Below, one piece after another: positions 11,374-23,127 of a stretch of DNA of 64,000 bases. The notes below the pieces were generated by a model, which was not told the origin of the DNA, searched no databases, and worked only from the letters and a program-made list of their open reading frames with translations. The DNA comes from Trachythela sp. YZ-2020 (taxonomy: Eukaryota; Cnidaria; Anthozoa; Malacalcyonacea; Clavulariidae). Position 1 is the first letter of the stretch, and every line of letters starts with the position of its first letter. The DNA lies in contig JADLSH010000393.1 in assembly GCA_016169945.1 (NCBI GenBank), positions 8,345,501-8,409,500 of the forward strand. Direction: 5' to 3'. The translations under genes were made by a program, and so were the position numbers.

Positions 11374-11860
11374 GTGGCACGACTTGTATTCTTTATGTAT
11401 TATCTTAAAACAAACGTCGATCCTCTTTCGTCGTACTCATTAACAATGCCGAGTGCAACTTACTGCGTGAAGTAAGCTACACTTCACTGAGCTCAATAAC
11501 AAAGGCAAGTGCGACTCAGGTAAGTGACACTTGAGTGATCTCGGTGAATACAAATTAAACAACATTTGTTGAGGATGAGTGCTACCTCAATGAGTACAAC
11601 ATTTCACTCAAACTCCATTCATACTCACGCTTCAACCCTTCTTGAGTGCACCTCACTGGAATGTCACTCAAGTGTGAGTGTGAGTGAGGTTTTAGAATAC
11701 AGGCCGTAGAGTTAATTCTCAAACTCATTAATAATTCACGAGCAAAACACAAAGAAATCACCACCGTATCGTTGTCTTGATACCACGGTAATAAACACCC
11801 ATAAATTAACTCAACTTTCGCGTTGAATTTCTCTTTAAATACTGGTTTGTTTGAGAAGCT

Positions 11861-11994
11861 ATATCATACACTCGAAGTCGTTTATTATAGTGATTTAAAA
11901 ACACCTCAAAGTATGTTAAAAAACTCGGCTTGTTTTTCAACACACTTTTCGGTGTTTCAAATCACTATAATAAACTCCTTCTCGTGTACGATAT
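11861..11994. repeat. Foldback (hairpin) MITE-like repeat
   Basis: The two halves (about 11861-11925 and 11931-11994) are imperfect inverted copies, sharing GTTTATTATAGTGATTT and its inverse AAATCACTATAATAAAC. It could form a hairpin of about 60 bp. It is not coding. Confidence 0.75.
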
Positions 11995-12428
11995 ATTACT
12001 TACAGTTCAATTCTCACAACAGCAACAAGTATTTCTTGAACAGTACTATTGCTAGGAAGAGGAGAAGTAGGAATGCCATCTCATCTCTGTGCCCCTGAAT
12101 ATAAATTGGTTACACCATATTCCCCAATAAATAATCATAGTCAATCTTTCTTTTTGCATTCCTGAATACTAGGGGTGTAGAAGAGCCCACCAAATTTTTG
12201 CAGATTCTATAATCATAAACTGGAAAGTTTTTGAAACTGTGATGTTGAATTAAATGATATGGTAATAATTTTAGTAATCTGTACTTGATTACTATGGTCG
12301 AGTGAAAATTAGTAAAAATGTACAGCTATACTACATACCAAAACATCTAATAAGTTATTTATTATACAACTGCAAACCGGTTTTCAAACCGGTTTTCTAC
12401 TATACAAATAACCAAGTATCCAAATATC
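11995..12428. other. No gene recognised
   Basis: Sequence between two palindromic repeats. A tandem AACCGGTTTTC is present near 12376-12397. Nothing else assignable. Confidence 0.35.
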
Positions 12429-12654
12429 GCTGTTTATTATATACACAAGCTCTGGATATGAGGTATTCTGCAATCTGATTGGTTCTCTACTAGCAGGATA
12501 TTAGCTCATATCCTGCTAGTAGAGATCGAAAAGTAGAAAAATGGCTGCCAGATTTGGACAATTAAATGAAGAGGAAATGCAAGTTTTACATGAAAAAAGT
12601 ACGCCAAAATGTTCTGTTCATACCCAGAGCTTGTGTATATAATTAAACAGTTAT
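12429..12654. repeat. MITE-like element with about 26-bp inverted ends
   Basis: TTATATACACAAGCTCTGG at the left is mirrored by CCAGAGCTTGTGTATATAA at the right, with extended similarity outward through CTGTTTA and TAAACAG. Inside is a perfect hairpin (12484-12525). It is non-coding and too short for a transposase. Confidence 0.65.
12484..12525. repeat. Perfect 18-bp hairpin
   Basis: TCTCTACTAGCAGGATAT, a six-base loop TAGCTC, then the exact inverse ATATCCTGCTAGTAGAGA. It may be a cruciform or a relic of palindromic insertion. Confidence 0.85.
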
Positions 12655-12751
12655 TCTACTCACTCTCGGCGTATATGATTGATAGCCGACTCGGCGCTAT
12701 CGCGCCTCGAATTCGTAGAATGTACGACTCGAATTCGTAGAATAACTGTTA
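12645..12751. repeat. 15-bp inverted repeat pair
   Basis: TAAACAGTTATTCTA at 12644-12658 mirrors TAGAATAACTGTTA at 12738-12751. The pair encloses a GC-richer stretch with a duplicated ACTCGAATTCGTAGAAT block. It partly overlaps the preceding MITE-like repeat, suggesting nested or chained palindromes. Confidence 0.6.
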
Positions 12752-12847
12752 AATATTTGTACTCGTTTTTAGCGTTATTTGGACACTTTTTAACACAGTT
12801 GTATAATAATGTGCTTATTAAGCTCAAGCTTTGAAGACAACATTTTA

Positions 12848-15085
12848 TTATAAAGCATTATCTTTAATCATATAAGTAGTGCTTAATTCATACCCACGCT
12901 TTGTAATAATACGAGCTGCTCTATTTTGTAAACGTTGCAAGTGGTTTTGAAGGGTAATTCCAAGACAACCCCATACTTGCGAGCAGTAGTCAAAGTGTGG
13001 TTGAATTAAGGTTTTGTAAACTGTTACTAAAGTCCTTACATCCACCAGATCTCTTAATCGTCTAAGGACGTAAAGACCCTTGTTTACTTTCTTAGTAATT
13101 TGATCTGTTTGAGAATGCCAGGTTAAGGTCTCATCTACCATCATACCCAGTGATTTAGTAACGGTTACTCGTTGAATAGGCGTATCTCCAATTTTTATTT
13201 GAAAGTCGGAGTTACATTGCTTAAGTTTTTGATGTGATCCAATAAGCATATATTCAGTTTTGCTTTTGTTTAGGCTCAGTTTGTTGGCCGCCATCCAAAC
13301 TGAAATATTTGCTAGGTCATCATTTAACGTTTCAAAAATTGCTTTGACATCCTTACTTGCCGTTCCTAATTGAGTATCATCAGCAAACATATCACAATCC
13401 GCATTTTTTAAGCAATTTGGCAAGTCGTTTATATAAACAAGAAAGAGTAAGGGTCCAAGAATTGAGTGAGCCCTGCGGAATACCAGTAATTATTGTTCGT
13501 GGTTCAGACAGTTTGCCATTAACTTGACAATACTGGGTACGATTAGACAGATAGGACCTAAACCAGTCATGTGCCCTTCCTCTTACTCCATATAAATATA
13601 ATTTTTTTAATAAAATACCATGGTCAACGGTATCGAATGCCTTTTTTAGATCTAAAAAGGCAACTCCATTGATTAACCCTTCGTCCATATTTTGATACCA
13701 ATGGTTTGTCATTTTTAACAATGCAGTAACAGTGGAGTGAAGAGGTCTAAAGCCATGTTGTGCATTTGTTAGTATATTTTCCCGTTGTAAATAGGAATAG
13801 ACCTGGTTATGTGCGAGTTTCTCCATTGTTTTGGCAATTACCGAAATAATAGATATGGGTCGATAGTTATCCATATTAGATTTAGGGCCACTTTTGTAAA
13901 TTGGAGTGACTCTTGCAGTTTTCCACTCACATGGAAATATGCCGATAGATATAGACCTATTAAATATTGTTGTCAGGGATTTAGCAATGTAAGGTGAGGC
14001 CAATTTAATAAGTTTTGCTGGTAATCCATCTAGGCCTGATGCCTTGGTAGGTGATAATGATGACAATAATTGGCAAACTTCCTGTTCAGTTATATCACAG
14101 AAAATAAATTCCTGCATTGATTCACTGATGTAACTCTCCGGTGGAATAGAGCAACTTGAGATGTTTTGCGAAAGAATGAAACCAAGATCAGTGAAATGAT
14201 TATTGAATGCATTTGGTATGCCTGGAATATTAATTTTTTCTCCATTCTCGTTATGGATCTCAGTTATATTATGAGATTTTTTGGATTTATGAATCAAGTT
14301 ATTAATAGTTTTCCACATGTATTTAGTATTTCCTTGATTATCCCTAATCTCAACACTATAATGATGACGAATGGACGACTTGATTAATTTATTATAAGAA
14401 TTTCTAGCTGATTTGAAGATTTGCCAATCATTTTCATTTTTGGATTTCAAGGCCTTTTTCTTTAATAAGTTCTTATTTCGCTTACTATGAAGTACTTGTT
14501 TCGTAATCCAAGGGGTACGCTTCTTACCAATTTTACGGGTTTTAAGCGGTGCATGTTTATCAATAATTTCAGTAAATCTATTTTTCCATATATACCACAT
14601 TCGGTTAGGATCCGTGTATGAATCCAAGTTATGGGTTTCGGACCATGCTATATCGCGTAGGAAATTATCTTCATTGAAACTTTTGAAGTCACGGAACTCC
14701 AAAATATGTTCCGCTCCTTTTAGCGATGGAAATGACAAAATGCCATATATTAAATAATGGTCACTAATCGTTATCTTGGAGACTCCTGCTAATATAATAT
14801 TTTCCTTTTTATTGGTATAGAAATGGTCAATTAAAGATGTCGAATTCTTAGTTTCCCTTGTAGGTTCGTCTATCAATTGTTTGTATTGATATAAATTAGT
14901 AATGAAATTGAATTCTTTCGTCATATGATCTAGATCATTGTGTAAAAGATCACAATTTATATCACCCAGGATAATGCTCTCTTTCTCTTCAATAATATCA
15001 ATAAGCCGCAGAATGTTTTCGAATTTTATAAGCAAGTCAATGGGTGAATTAGGTGATCTGTACCACGTTGAAACTAGATAACGTT
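12848..15085 (-). pseudogene. CR1/L2-like non-LTR retrotransposon: partial EN and RT, frameshifted
   Basis: Read right to left, it begins inside an APE-type endonuclease (WYRSPNSP, ILGDINCDLL, SLIDHFYTN, SDHYLIYG), followed by a linker with KRTPWITKQVL. The RT follows with KASGLDGLPAKLIKLASP, WKTARVTPIYKSG, NYRPISIISVIAK, QHGFRPLHST, FLDLKKAFDTVDH (motif A), GIPQGS and, in a shifted frame, ILGPLLFLVYIND and FADDT. The shift near 13470 looks like a 4-base CTCA duplication directly after PQGS. The 5' end is cut at about 15085, where a TATAACCG minisatellite starts. The C-terminus stops early at 12848. Non-functional. Confidence 0.9.
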
Positions 15086-15152
15086 TCGATACGGTATAAC
15101 CGTATACGGTATAACGATACGGTATAACGATACGGTATAACCGTATAAGCCA
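15086..15152. repeat. Minisatellite of CGGTATAAC-type units
   Basis: Tandem, partly palindromic units containing ACGGTATAACCGTATA and ACGGTATAACGATA. It sits exactly at the 5' truncation of the adjacent retrotransposon. Confidence 0.8.
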
Positions 15153-15371
15153 AAACAAGCATAACGTATATCTAAAATAAGCACTAAAAATGATGTGTAC
15201 ATGTTCAGGTAACATTTATTGTAAATTAATAATGTTGGATAAATTAAGGGACTGTGGTTAGCCTTTGCTTTTTATTCAAGAAAAATATACTTGTTGTAAA
15301 CAAAAAGTTTAATATTTACGATTACATGTCCATTAAAAACTACGATTGATGTGATAATTTCTTTAATACGC

Positions 15372-16349
15372 AGGTATCGCTATTTTGCAAGAGCTCGATA
15401 GCTCATCCGGGTCCTTTTGGGGCTACATGCAATTAACACAACGCCTGGGACGAAAATGCAACTTGAATGTAACTAGAGGCATTGTTATGAACTATATTCG
15501 TATCATTGATCCCGAAGGTGTTGATCACAGAAGAAATAGGAGACTGAGGAGACGAAAATACACAAATCCTGAACCGAACTTTCTTTGGCATATTGATGGT
15601 TGGGACAAGTTAGCTCCTTTTGGATTTTATATTCACGGTGCAATTGATGGCTATTCAAGGCGAATTCTGTGGTTAGAGGTAGGCTCTACAAATAAGAATC
15701 CGAGGTTCGTTGCGTGGCATTACGTGGACACCGTTCAACAACTGGGAGGGGTTCCAAGACTAATAAGAAGCGATAAAGGGACAGAAAATGACGTAATACG
15801 TGACCTACAACAGCTCTTTAGATGGGATAATGAAGACAATCTAGCAGGATCAAAAAGTTTTATCCAAGGAAAAAGCAGTAGTAATCAACGTATTGAACCA
15901 TGGTGGTCTAAGCTTCGGAACGGAGGAGGTGGTTGGTGGATGAATTTTTTTAAAGACCTTCGTGACTCAGACATTGACATTGATAAACCAGTTTTAAGCG
16001 AGTGCTTAAAATTTATTTTCATGCCGATTCTAAGTAAAGAGTTATTTGCCATTGCTGAACTATGGAACACTCACAACATTCAATCTCAACCCAGACATGA
16101 AGTAAATTCAGGAAGCCTGATGTGCTTTTTTTCATGCCCGAGATAAATCATAAAAGAAACTACCTTATCCATGTCAACGCAGAAGATATTATCATTTGCA
16201 GGGAAATGTACGCGGAAAATTGTAGTGACTATGACGCAAATGTGGATGAATTGGTTGGACTTTTAATACCGAATTACGTCCCTCCTTCTGACGCGAACGA
16301 GGCATTAAAGCTATTTTCTGATATTGTTCAATTGGTAAACAACCATTAA
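15372..16349 (+). pseudogene. Integrase-core (DDE) protein, transposase-like
   Basis: The open frame starts after a plausible splice acceptor (TTTAATACGCAG at about 15371), so an upstream exon is likely. It has an N-terminal basic helix (HRRNRRLRRRKYTNP), then an RNase H-fold integrase core: FLWHIDGWDKL (first Asp), GAIDGYSRRILWLEVG, RSDKGTEND (second Asp) and NQRIEPWWSKLR (Glu). A frameshift near 16110 moves the C-terminal part (LFFMPEINHKRNYLIHVN onward) to another frame that ends at 16349. Similar integrase-core proteins are multi-copy in many aquatic animals. I would not name the element family. The frame break suggests a dead copy. Confidence 0.75.
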
Positions 16350-16435
16350 CTAAAATTGATAGATAAAAAGGTGTAAATGCAGGTGTCAGCGCCCGATGAG
16401 GCTGCTTTTTTCGTCGCTCCGTTTTAAGATCGTTT

Positions 16436-19400
16436 GTGAATGTCCTGAATTCTTATTTTTACTATTTACTTGTGATCTTAATTAACCCTGACGCTACTGC
16501 TGACGTGTTAGTCATGTTTTACTCAAGAAAGTTTATTTTATCGTTAAAATGTTGCTGGAAATTTGGTCGAGCAAGTTTCGCTTCGTTGATCCCGCCGGTT
16601 CCTGACATGGTTTGGAAAAGACTTCAGTCTTTGGATCTTCTAACAGTTAAGAGAGGTCAGCGTGGTGGTCAACAATACAGAACAACCTCTTCAGCCTTAA
16701 AAATCCGTGCCTTATTGCCTTCTCCAGGTAGAATTTCGGGGTTTAGAAGTTCAAAATTTGCTAACAAGGTCAACCTAATTAATATTCAAATCTCAACGAT
16801 TTCTCATGAACAAGCTGTTAAAAGACTCGAGTTTGTACCTAGCATCTTGTTATCGAATGTTATGTCACTTGTGCCGAAAATTGACGAGGTTCGGCTTTTC
16901 TCTCCCGCGTGTGACCTGATATTTTTCACTGAAACCTGGCTTAAAGAATCCATATGCGATAATCATATTGCCTTGCCAAATTACAACTTCGTTAGACGTG
17001 ATCGCACTAATGGTCAACATGGGGGCGTTTGTCTGTACGCTGCAAAGTCTATTGAAATCAAAAGACTTCACGACATTGAAAACAAAAATTTTGAAGTTCT
17101 TTGGGCCTACACTAGACCTAAAAGAATCCCAAGGGGTGTCTCATGTGTAATTACTGCAACAGTATACCATCCACCTGGCTCCAATGATAATGACATGTTG
17201 GAATATTTGTCCACAAGCTTAACCACTGTTGAAAGCCTGTATAGTAACTGTGGAATTATTATAGCAGGAGACTTTAACCATTTCAACATCAACCAAATCT
17301 GTCGCGACTTCCGTTTGAAACAATTAGTCAAACTTCCAACCCGTGGAGCGAATATCTTAGATTTAGTACTGACTAATTTGCATGACTATTACAAATCCAA
17401 CCCCGCTAAAATATATCCACCTTTTGGCCTGTCAGACCACAACATCGTCGTTATTAATCCTAATACGAGGTCCACGAAGTCACCCAGCAGATTATCTATC
17501 CTTAAAAGAGACATGCGACCATGCCGTAAAATGGAACTTGGACGATATCTCACTAATATAGATTGGAGTTTTATCGACACGGTGGAGAGTTGTGACGAGA
17601 AGTATAACCGATTTGTGCCTTTAACAAATATTGGCCTTGACATCATTATGCCAGAAAAACTTGTTAAAGTGCACCGTAAAGACGCCTCTTGGTTGACAGA
17701 GGACCTTAAACAACTTATCAAACAACGTCAACTGGCTTTTTCTGCTGGAAACATCGTGCAGTTCAGATTTTATCGCAACAAAGTTAATACCACAAGGAAG
17801 CTTTGTCGAGCTAAATATTACACGTCAAAAGTGAAAAACATGAAGAAATCTAAACCCAGTGAATGGTGGTCGGAAGTCAAACGACTCTCTGGAATCCAAC
17901 CTATTTCTGGTCCAGAATGCCTCCTAGACCATCTACAACTGGAAGTTTGCGACGACGTTTCGAACACAGCCATTGCTGATGTGATCAATAATACCTTTCT
18001 GAAGCCGATGGAAGATTACGAAGCCTTAAACCATGTTGATGTGAATTTACTGTTGCAGGAAATTCCCCAAGAGAACTCACCTTTTGAAACCAATATTGCC
18101 ACAATTGAGTCTGTTTATGACAAACTCGCCGCCTTGAATCCTGCCAAAGCTTCCGGACCAGATAATATTAGGAACTGGTACTTAAAGGAATATGCCTATA
18201 TTCTTGCTTCGCCGATTTCGAATATCTTAAACGCGTCTTTCGCTGAACAATCTTTACCTGCAGAGTGGAAACGCGCTAACATTACTCCAATCCCCAAAGA
18301 AAAGCCTGTACAGGACATAAACAAGCACCTCAGACCAATTTCATTAACATCTGTTGTGTCTAAGATAGCTGAAGAATTCATTGTCGAGAAATTTGTTGCT
18401 CCTTCTATTTTGAGTATTGTCGACGCGAACCAATTTGGCGGAATTCCACGCTCGTCCGCCACCCTGGCATTAATCAGTATGATCGATTCATGGGCAAAAG
18501 CTACCGACGGTAATGGTGGTGCTGTCCGTATTTTGCTTTTTGATTATAGGAAAGCCTTCGATTTGGTAGACCATCGTATCCTCGCGAGTAAAATCTCAGC
18601 ACTGTGTATGCCAACTTTTGTGAAACGCTGGGTCATTGACTTTTTAATGAATAGGGAGCAACGAGTAAAACTTTCGAAGGACTGTTTTTCAGAATGGGGC
18701 CGTGTTCCCTCTGGAGTACCTCAGGGAACTAAGTTAGGACCGTGACTGTTCGTTCTAATGATTAATGATCTTGCTCTGAATAACGTTGATTATTGGAAAT
18801 ATGTTGACGACACGTCTGTATCTGAAGTAGTACCCAAACACAGTTCCAGCGATATACAAGTAACTGCAGATCATGTTCAAAAGTGGTCTGAGGAGAATCG
18901 GCTTCAACTGAACGAGTCAAAGTGCAAAGAAATTGTTATTCATTTTGGTCGAAGGAATCTCGCCTTTCCGAAAGTAAAACTCAACCACTGTGAAATGGAA
19001 GTTGTACACCATGCCAAGATTTTAGGTCTAACGATTAGCAACGACCTTTGCTGGAATGAGCATATAAATTATATTATTAAGAAAGCAAACAAACGATTCT
19101 TTTTCATAATCCAACTCAAACGTGCTAAAGTTCCACCTGATGATATTGTCCTTTTTTATGCCACCTGTGTCCGGCCTGTTCTCGAATTTAGTTCTCAAGT
19201 GTACCATTACGCTCTTCCAGAATACCTCAGTAAAGCATTGGAGCGTGTTCAGAGACGAGTTCTCTCGATTATATATCCTGGTCAACCTTACCCTGTTCAG
19301 TTAACTTTGTGTAACTTAGAATCTCTATTTGACAGGCGACAATCTGCGTGTGTGAAGCTTTTTAACCAAGTGCATTCAGACCCTGAACATAAACTAGCTC

Positions 19401-19534
19401 ATCTTCTTCCAAGTAAAAACGATAATCGATATAATCTGAGAAGATCTAGATCTTATAATATAGTTAAACATAAGACTAATAGATATGGTAAAACTTTTAT
19501 CCCTTCTTCTGCTCGTAACATTGATTTTGTCTAA
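16436..19534 (+). pseudogene. Non-LTR retrotransposon ORF2 (EN-RT), one nonsense codon
   Basis: An almost intact frame of about 1,030 codons. The N-terminal APE endonuclease has LLSNVMSLVPKIDE, FFTETWL, RRDRTN, HGGVCLY, IIAGDFNHF and LSDHNIVV. The RT has KASGPDNIRNWYLKEY, PAEWKRANITPIPK, LRPISLTSVVSKIAE, LLFDYRKAFDLVDH (motif A), SGVPQGTKLGP (motif B) and KYVDDTSV (motif C; YVDD rather than FADD). The thumb has LGLTISNDLCWNEH and RVQRRVLSIIYPG. The only visible lesion is TGA at 18743-18745 where related RTs have Trp. The frame is unchanged on both sides (18758 is in phase). The start codon is uncertain; any ORF1 is missing. A 3' AAT repeat tail lies at about 19686-19703. Confidence 0.88.
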
Positions 19535-19703
19535 AGACGGGCATTCAGTAACGAGTTTTATATATAGACTTGTAGTTTCAGTAATTAAGTAATTACAGTT
19601 GATGTATATATATAATTTTTATACCAAAGGCCAATGTAAATAATCACGCAATTCAGCTATTTAGCTGCAATGTGAATTTTTATAACAATAATAATAATAA
19701 TAA
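19535..19703 (+). other. 3'UTR and AAT-repeat tail of the non-LTR element
   Basis: Non-coding stretch after the RT stop, ending in an (AAT)n run near 19686-19703. This marks the 3' end of the retrotransposon, since a simple-repeat tail is usual for such elements. Confidence 0.6.
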
Positions 19704-20389
19704 TGTAAATGCAGCCATGCAGGTATTTAATAGCGTTTATGCGTATAGCGAAAATGTACGACCTGGCGTTATTGTTCTTGCGATTCAGAAACGGTCTTTA
19801 CAAAATAACACACATAATCTAAATTAGTATGCGCGATTAAACAGCCCTGCTGCGGATGGTCCAATTAAGTCTCTAGTTACCAATGCCCGCAATGGCTGAT
19901 AACTTTTTTGTTATTTCTTAGAAAAGCTTATATGATATTTTTCATATATTTGACATTTTTCTGCTAATATGAACGAAATAATTCTCTACATTTTAACAGC
20001 ATTGATTAGAAAACCTTTAATTGTTTGTTAATGAAAGACCAATAAATATCAACAATAGGAACAATGACAACAATTAATTACAACAATAGAAAACAGAGTA
20101 TTCTCAAGTTAGCGACAACATAATAGCAACAAAATGCAAGGTGGCTCCCTACCACTTATTACAAATATGTGTCAGTATTTTTGAACAATTATCATCAGAA
20201 ATAATATATTAAATAGATCCTTTGTAATTATCTAAAATATTATCGACACTGTGCGTTGCTTTGGCAACAATAACGTTTTAATTTCGTGTCAACTTTTTGG
20301 CTTTAAAATAGTTTAACTGATAAATAAACTTGAATGACCCTTTTTACTCAAAGTAAAAAAAATATTTATGATATAAAATGTGACATTAC
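19704..20389. other. No gene recognised
   Basis: AT-rich non-coding sequence between a retrotransposon tail and the decayed kinase gene. No RNA gene or repeat boundary seen. Confidence 0.4.
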
Positions 20390-22555
20390 CACGTTTCTGC
20401 GCAGCGCCACAGTTTAGAGCGCGATATGGGCTGCTATCGTTGCTATAGGCTACGGCTTGAGCCACCTGCTTTGCTATGTATATCTTATTGTCCAAGATAG
20501 TTTCTCTTTCTTTGACGTCTTCCCCAAATAACACGTCTTCGAGATTAGCACCATCGACAAATTCTGATACGATATATATATGGTTCTTCTCACGATTTCC
20601 GTTATATTCGGATGGCGCGCCATAATGTGTACTTGGACTTCGGTTTCCATAACACTTTTGAGGCGTTTAGCATTTCTAACCTGAATGTCCTTAATGGCGA
20701 CCTCTGCCCCTGACCAAATCCCTTTGAAAACCACTCCAAACGAGCCCCTTCCAATTTCGTTGGTAAACGTGATGTGATCTTTATTAACAAAAGGAAGGGA
20801 ATGTGAGGATTTTACACTAGCTTCTGGATCCGCAAATTTCTTCGATTCTTTGCCTCAGCAGGCGGTTCTGCTAAATTCTTAAGTAGTTCAACTTTGATTG
20901 GCTTTGATATTTCAGCTTTCCCGTCGACCTTAACTTCCACCTTATATATACCAGGTTCATTTACAGGTATGCAGCATAGGTTATGTCCCTGCCTTACGAC
21001 GTTACCGTCGTTATACCAAATATACTCGACGTCAGGGTGTTCGAAGAATGATGTTACTACGCCCAATATCAGTCTATTTTCGTCATATCCCATATCTCCA
21101 ACGGATGGTGAATAATTATATTATCTGAGCTGTTATCCCAGCATGGATAAAATAACTGGGACGAAGACTCTTTAGAACTTTCACAGGGTGGACTAAATAC
21201 CCTTTCAAGATAGCAGGTTTCTCCCTTACGGATGGCAGTGACAGTAAATCCGTGATCGAGAGGATAAAAGTTATCGAATCCTTCATCTCGTATAAATGGA
21301 TCAGAATGACTTTTGTCCCAATAACACTGTTGTAAATAATTCATTAGAGACCGTATAGTGACTTCACTATATAAGGATTCTGTAAGTTCTTCATACTCTA
21401 TGGCTATTTGATGTTTTGATGGAGAAACGTCAATACCGTCTATAACAACACCATATACATTACTGCTCTTCTGAACAGGGTCCTGAATTCCATCTTTAAC
21501 CTCGTTGTTTTCGTTATTTTGAAGATGGCTTGCGAAAGGCTGCGAATTTGTTATGTCAGCGCACTTTCTTTCTTATCATCCATATTTGTGAGTGGCTCCT
21601 TTGACTCAGAACTAACATTCTCACTTCTTCCAGTGTGCTTGTCTTCACGTGCAGTAGTCATGAGATAAACATAAGATTTACTGGGATAAAGACCTCGGTC
21701 ACGAAGATATCCCAAATATGAACACGGATTACCCTTTGTGTCAACAAATACACGGATTGGTCACAAAATCTTCCAATTTTTCCCATTCGATCACAAAATC
21801 TTCCAATTTTCCCACGACATGCCTCATTCTTAAGAAAATCTAGAGTAAAATCTGTTTTCTCTTCATCATATGGAACGGTGCGTACACTTGCGCCCTCAAA
21901 CCTTTTAAGTTGTTTGTAGGCACTGTTATTGGATGTTCGATGCAACCAACCGTAGTTTATATTACGAGTCTTCCCTCCTTTATTCCTGCTTGGTTTACTC
22001 TTTTCTCTTATTTCGCTTGATTTTTCTCCTTCCTTGCTCTTATTTGTTTCATAAGATTTGCAATCCGGTCCTTTCTCTCCTCTATTGAAAACATTAAAGA
22101 TAGACAAAATTAGTTATAAACTAAGAAATTCACTCTAAGAGCAAACTATCGAGCGGTTGTGTTGTATCAGATATATATTAAACAAGCTGAAGGTGAGTGA
22201 TTGTATATCTAAAACAACACAGACGCGAATGTTTTATATAGCTTCGAGGGGTGTGATCACTCCAAAAACGCGTCGGATCACTCCAAAAACGCGTACGTGA
22301 GATTTTGGGGATTTTGAAAATCCTGTGGGATTATTCAAAATGAAGTGATATTTACCCTGTAACTACGGTAAAAACGTCTGCATCATATTATGCGCTGCAC
22401 ACTTTCAAAGTAAACTCCCAATGTGGTCTGTATAAGTTATATATACCTGATAAATCATCCTTGCTTTTATGGCTGCTCTTAAACTTGCAACTCGACATCA
22501 GCTCAAACTGGGTATCTGTTATCATCTTTACTGCATCCACACTGTATACCTTCAT
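20390..22555 (-). pseudogene. Ig-domain / protein-kinase gene, decayed
   Basis: The minus strand carries a spliced-looking gene. Exon 1 (22555-22447; MKVYSVDAVKMITDTQ) ends at a GT donor. Exon 2 begins near 22079 after an AG acceptor in matching phase and encodes NYGWLHRTSNNSAYKQLKRF. Further down are LTESLYSEVTIRSLMNYL, an Ig-like strand pattern (EYIWYNDGNVV, GIYKVEVKVDG), then a kinase N-lobe: the Gly loop IGRGSFGVVFKG, AEVAIKDIQ (ATP-binding Lys), a Glu in METEVQVHIMARHPNI, and hinge-like IVSEFVDGANL. Frame changes are needed near 21555, 21115, 20840 and 20580. No HRD or DFG motifs follow, and the locus ends at about 20390. A tandem copy of GGGAAAATTGGAAGATTTTG lies near 21775. Probably a decayed or truncated host receptor-like or cytosolic kinase. 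Confidence 0.6.
22250..22300. repeat. Tandem duplication, 21-bp unit
   Basis: Two adjacent copies of GATCACTCCAAAAACGCGT within the putative intron of the kinase-like locus. Confidence 0.7.
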
Positions 22556-23127
22556 ATGAAACACAAAAATTACATTAAAAATGTAAGAGTGTGAAAGATA
22601 ATGTACTATAATTATGCAAAAATATCATTATAACACTTAATTAGCTTGTTGCTTTATAATTTTAAAGGGGAAATCACTGCTAAATATCCATGACTATCCA
22701 TAGCTTTCCTTCAGGTTTTGCGAAAATTCAAATCTAGTTTGTGAAATCACATGCCCATAGCTACGGATGCTGTAGAAGACTGTTGTTTGTTTACCTTGTG
22801 TGATATAAATATTTGTATAAGATCTTTTTTATCATTAGCTTCAAGTATTCCCACTAGCTGCAAAAAAGTTACAAAAAATTATTTCAGCCATTCACTCATT
22901 CAGGTAATATATAATGGAGAATCGAGATTATAACAATGATTGCAATATTTGTAAGAATTATTGAATGTTAATAACAATAATGGCAATTGCAGTTCATATT
23001 TATAAATAACAAGAATGAATTTTTCCAATAATTTAGCATGGGTTATTTTGTGCTATAAAGGGTAATTTATAGCTTATTTATTTCCCCCCACTGATATTAT
23101 AAATTTTTAGCTGTTAAGTTATTCAAT
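22556..23127. other. No gene recognised
   Basis: AT-rich sequence upstream of the kinase-like gene. A promoter for that gene may lie here, but no element is diagnostic. Confidence 0.35.

Larger units (their letters stand above)
8451..11705. mobile_element. PIF/Harbinger DNA transposon, two-gene
   Basis: The ends are inverted repeats sharing GCCTGTATTCTAAAA followed by ACTCACACTCACACT (8452 onward, and the inverse ending at about 11704). Candidate 3-bp duplications GTA flank it (8448-8450, 11706-11708), which fits the 3-bp TSD of Harbinger, though the exact edge base is uncertain. Inside are a HARBI1-like transposase (plus) and a Myb/SANT-like gene (minus), converging. The subterminal regions are rich in CACTCAATGAGT-type repeats, plausible transposase binding sites. 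Confidence 0.8.
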
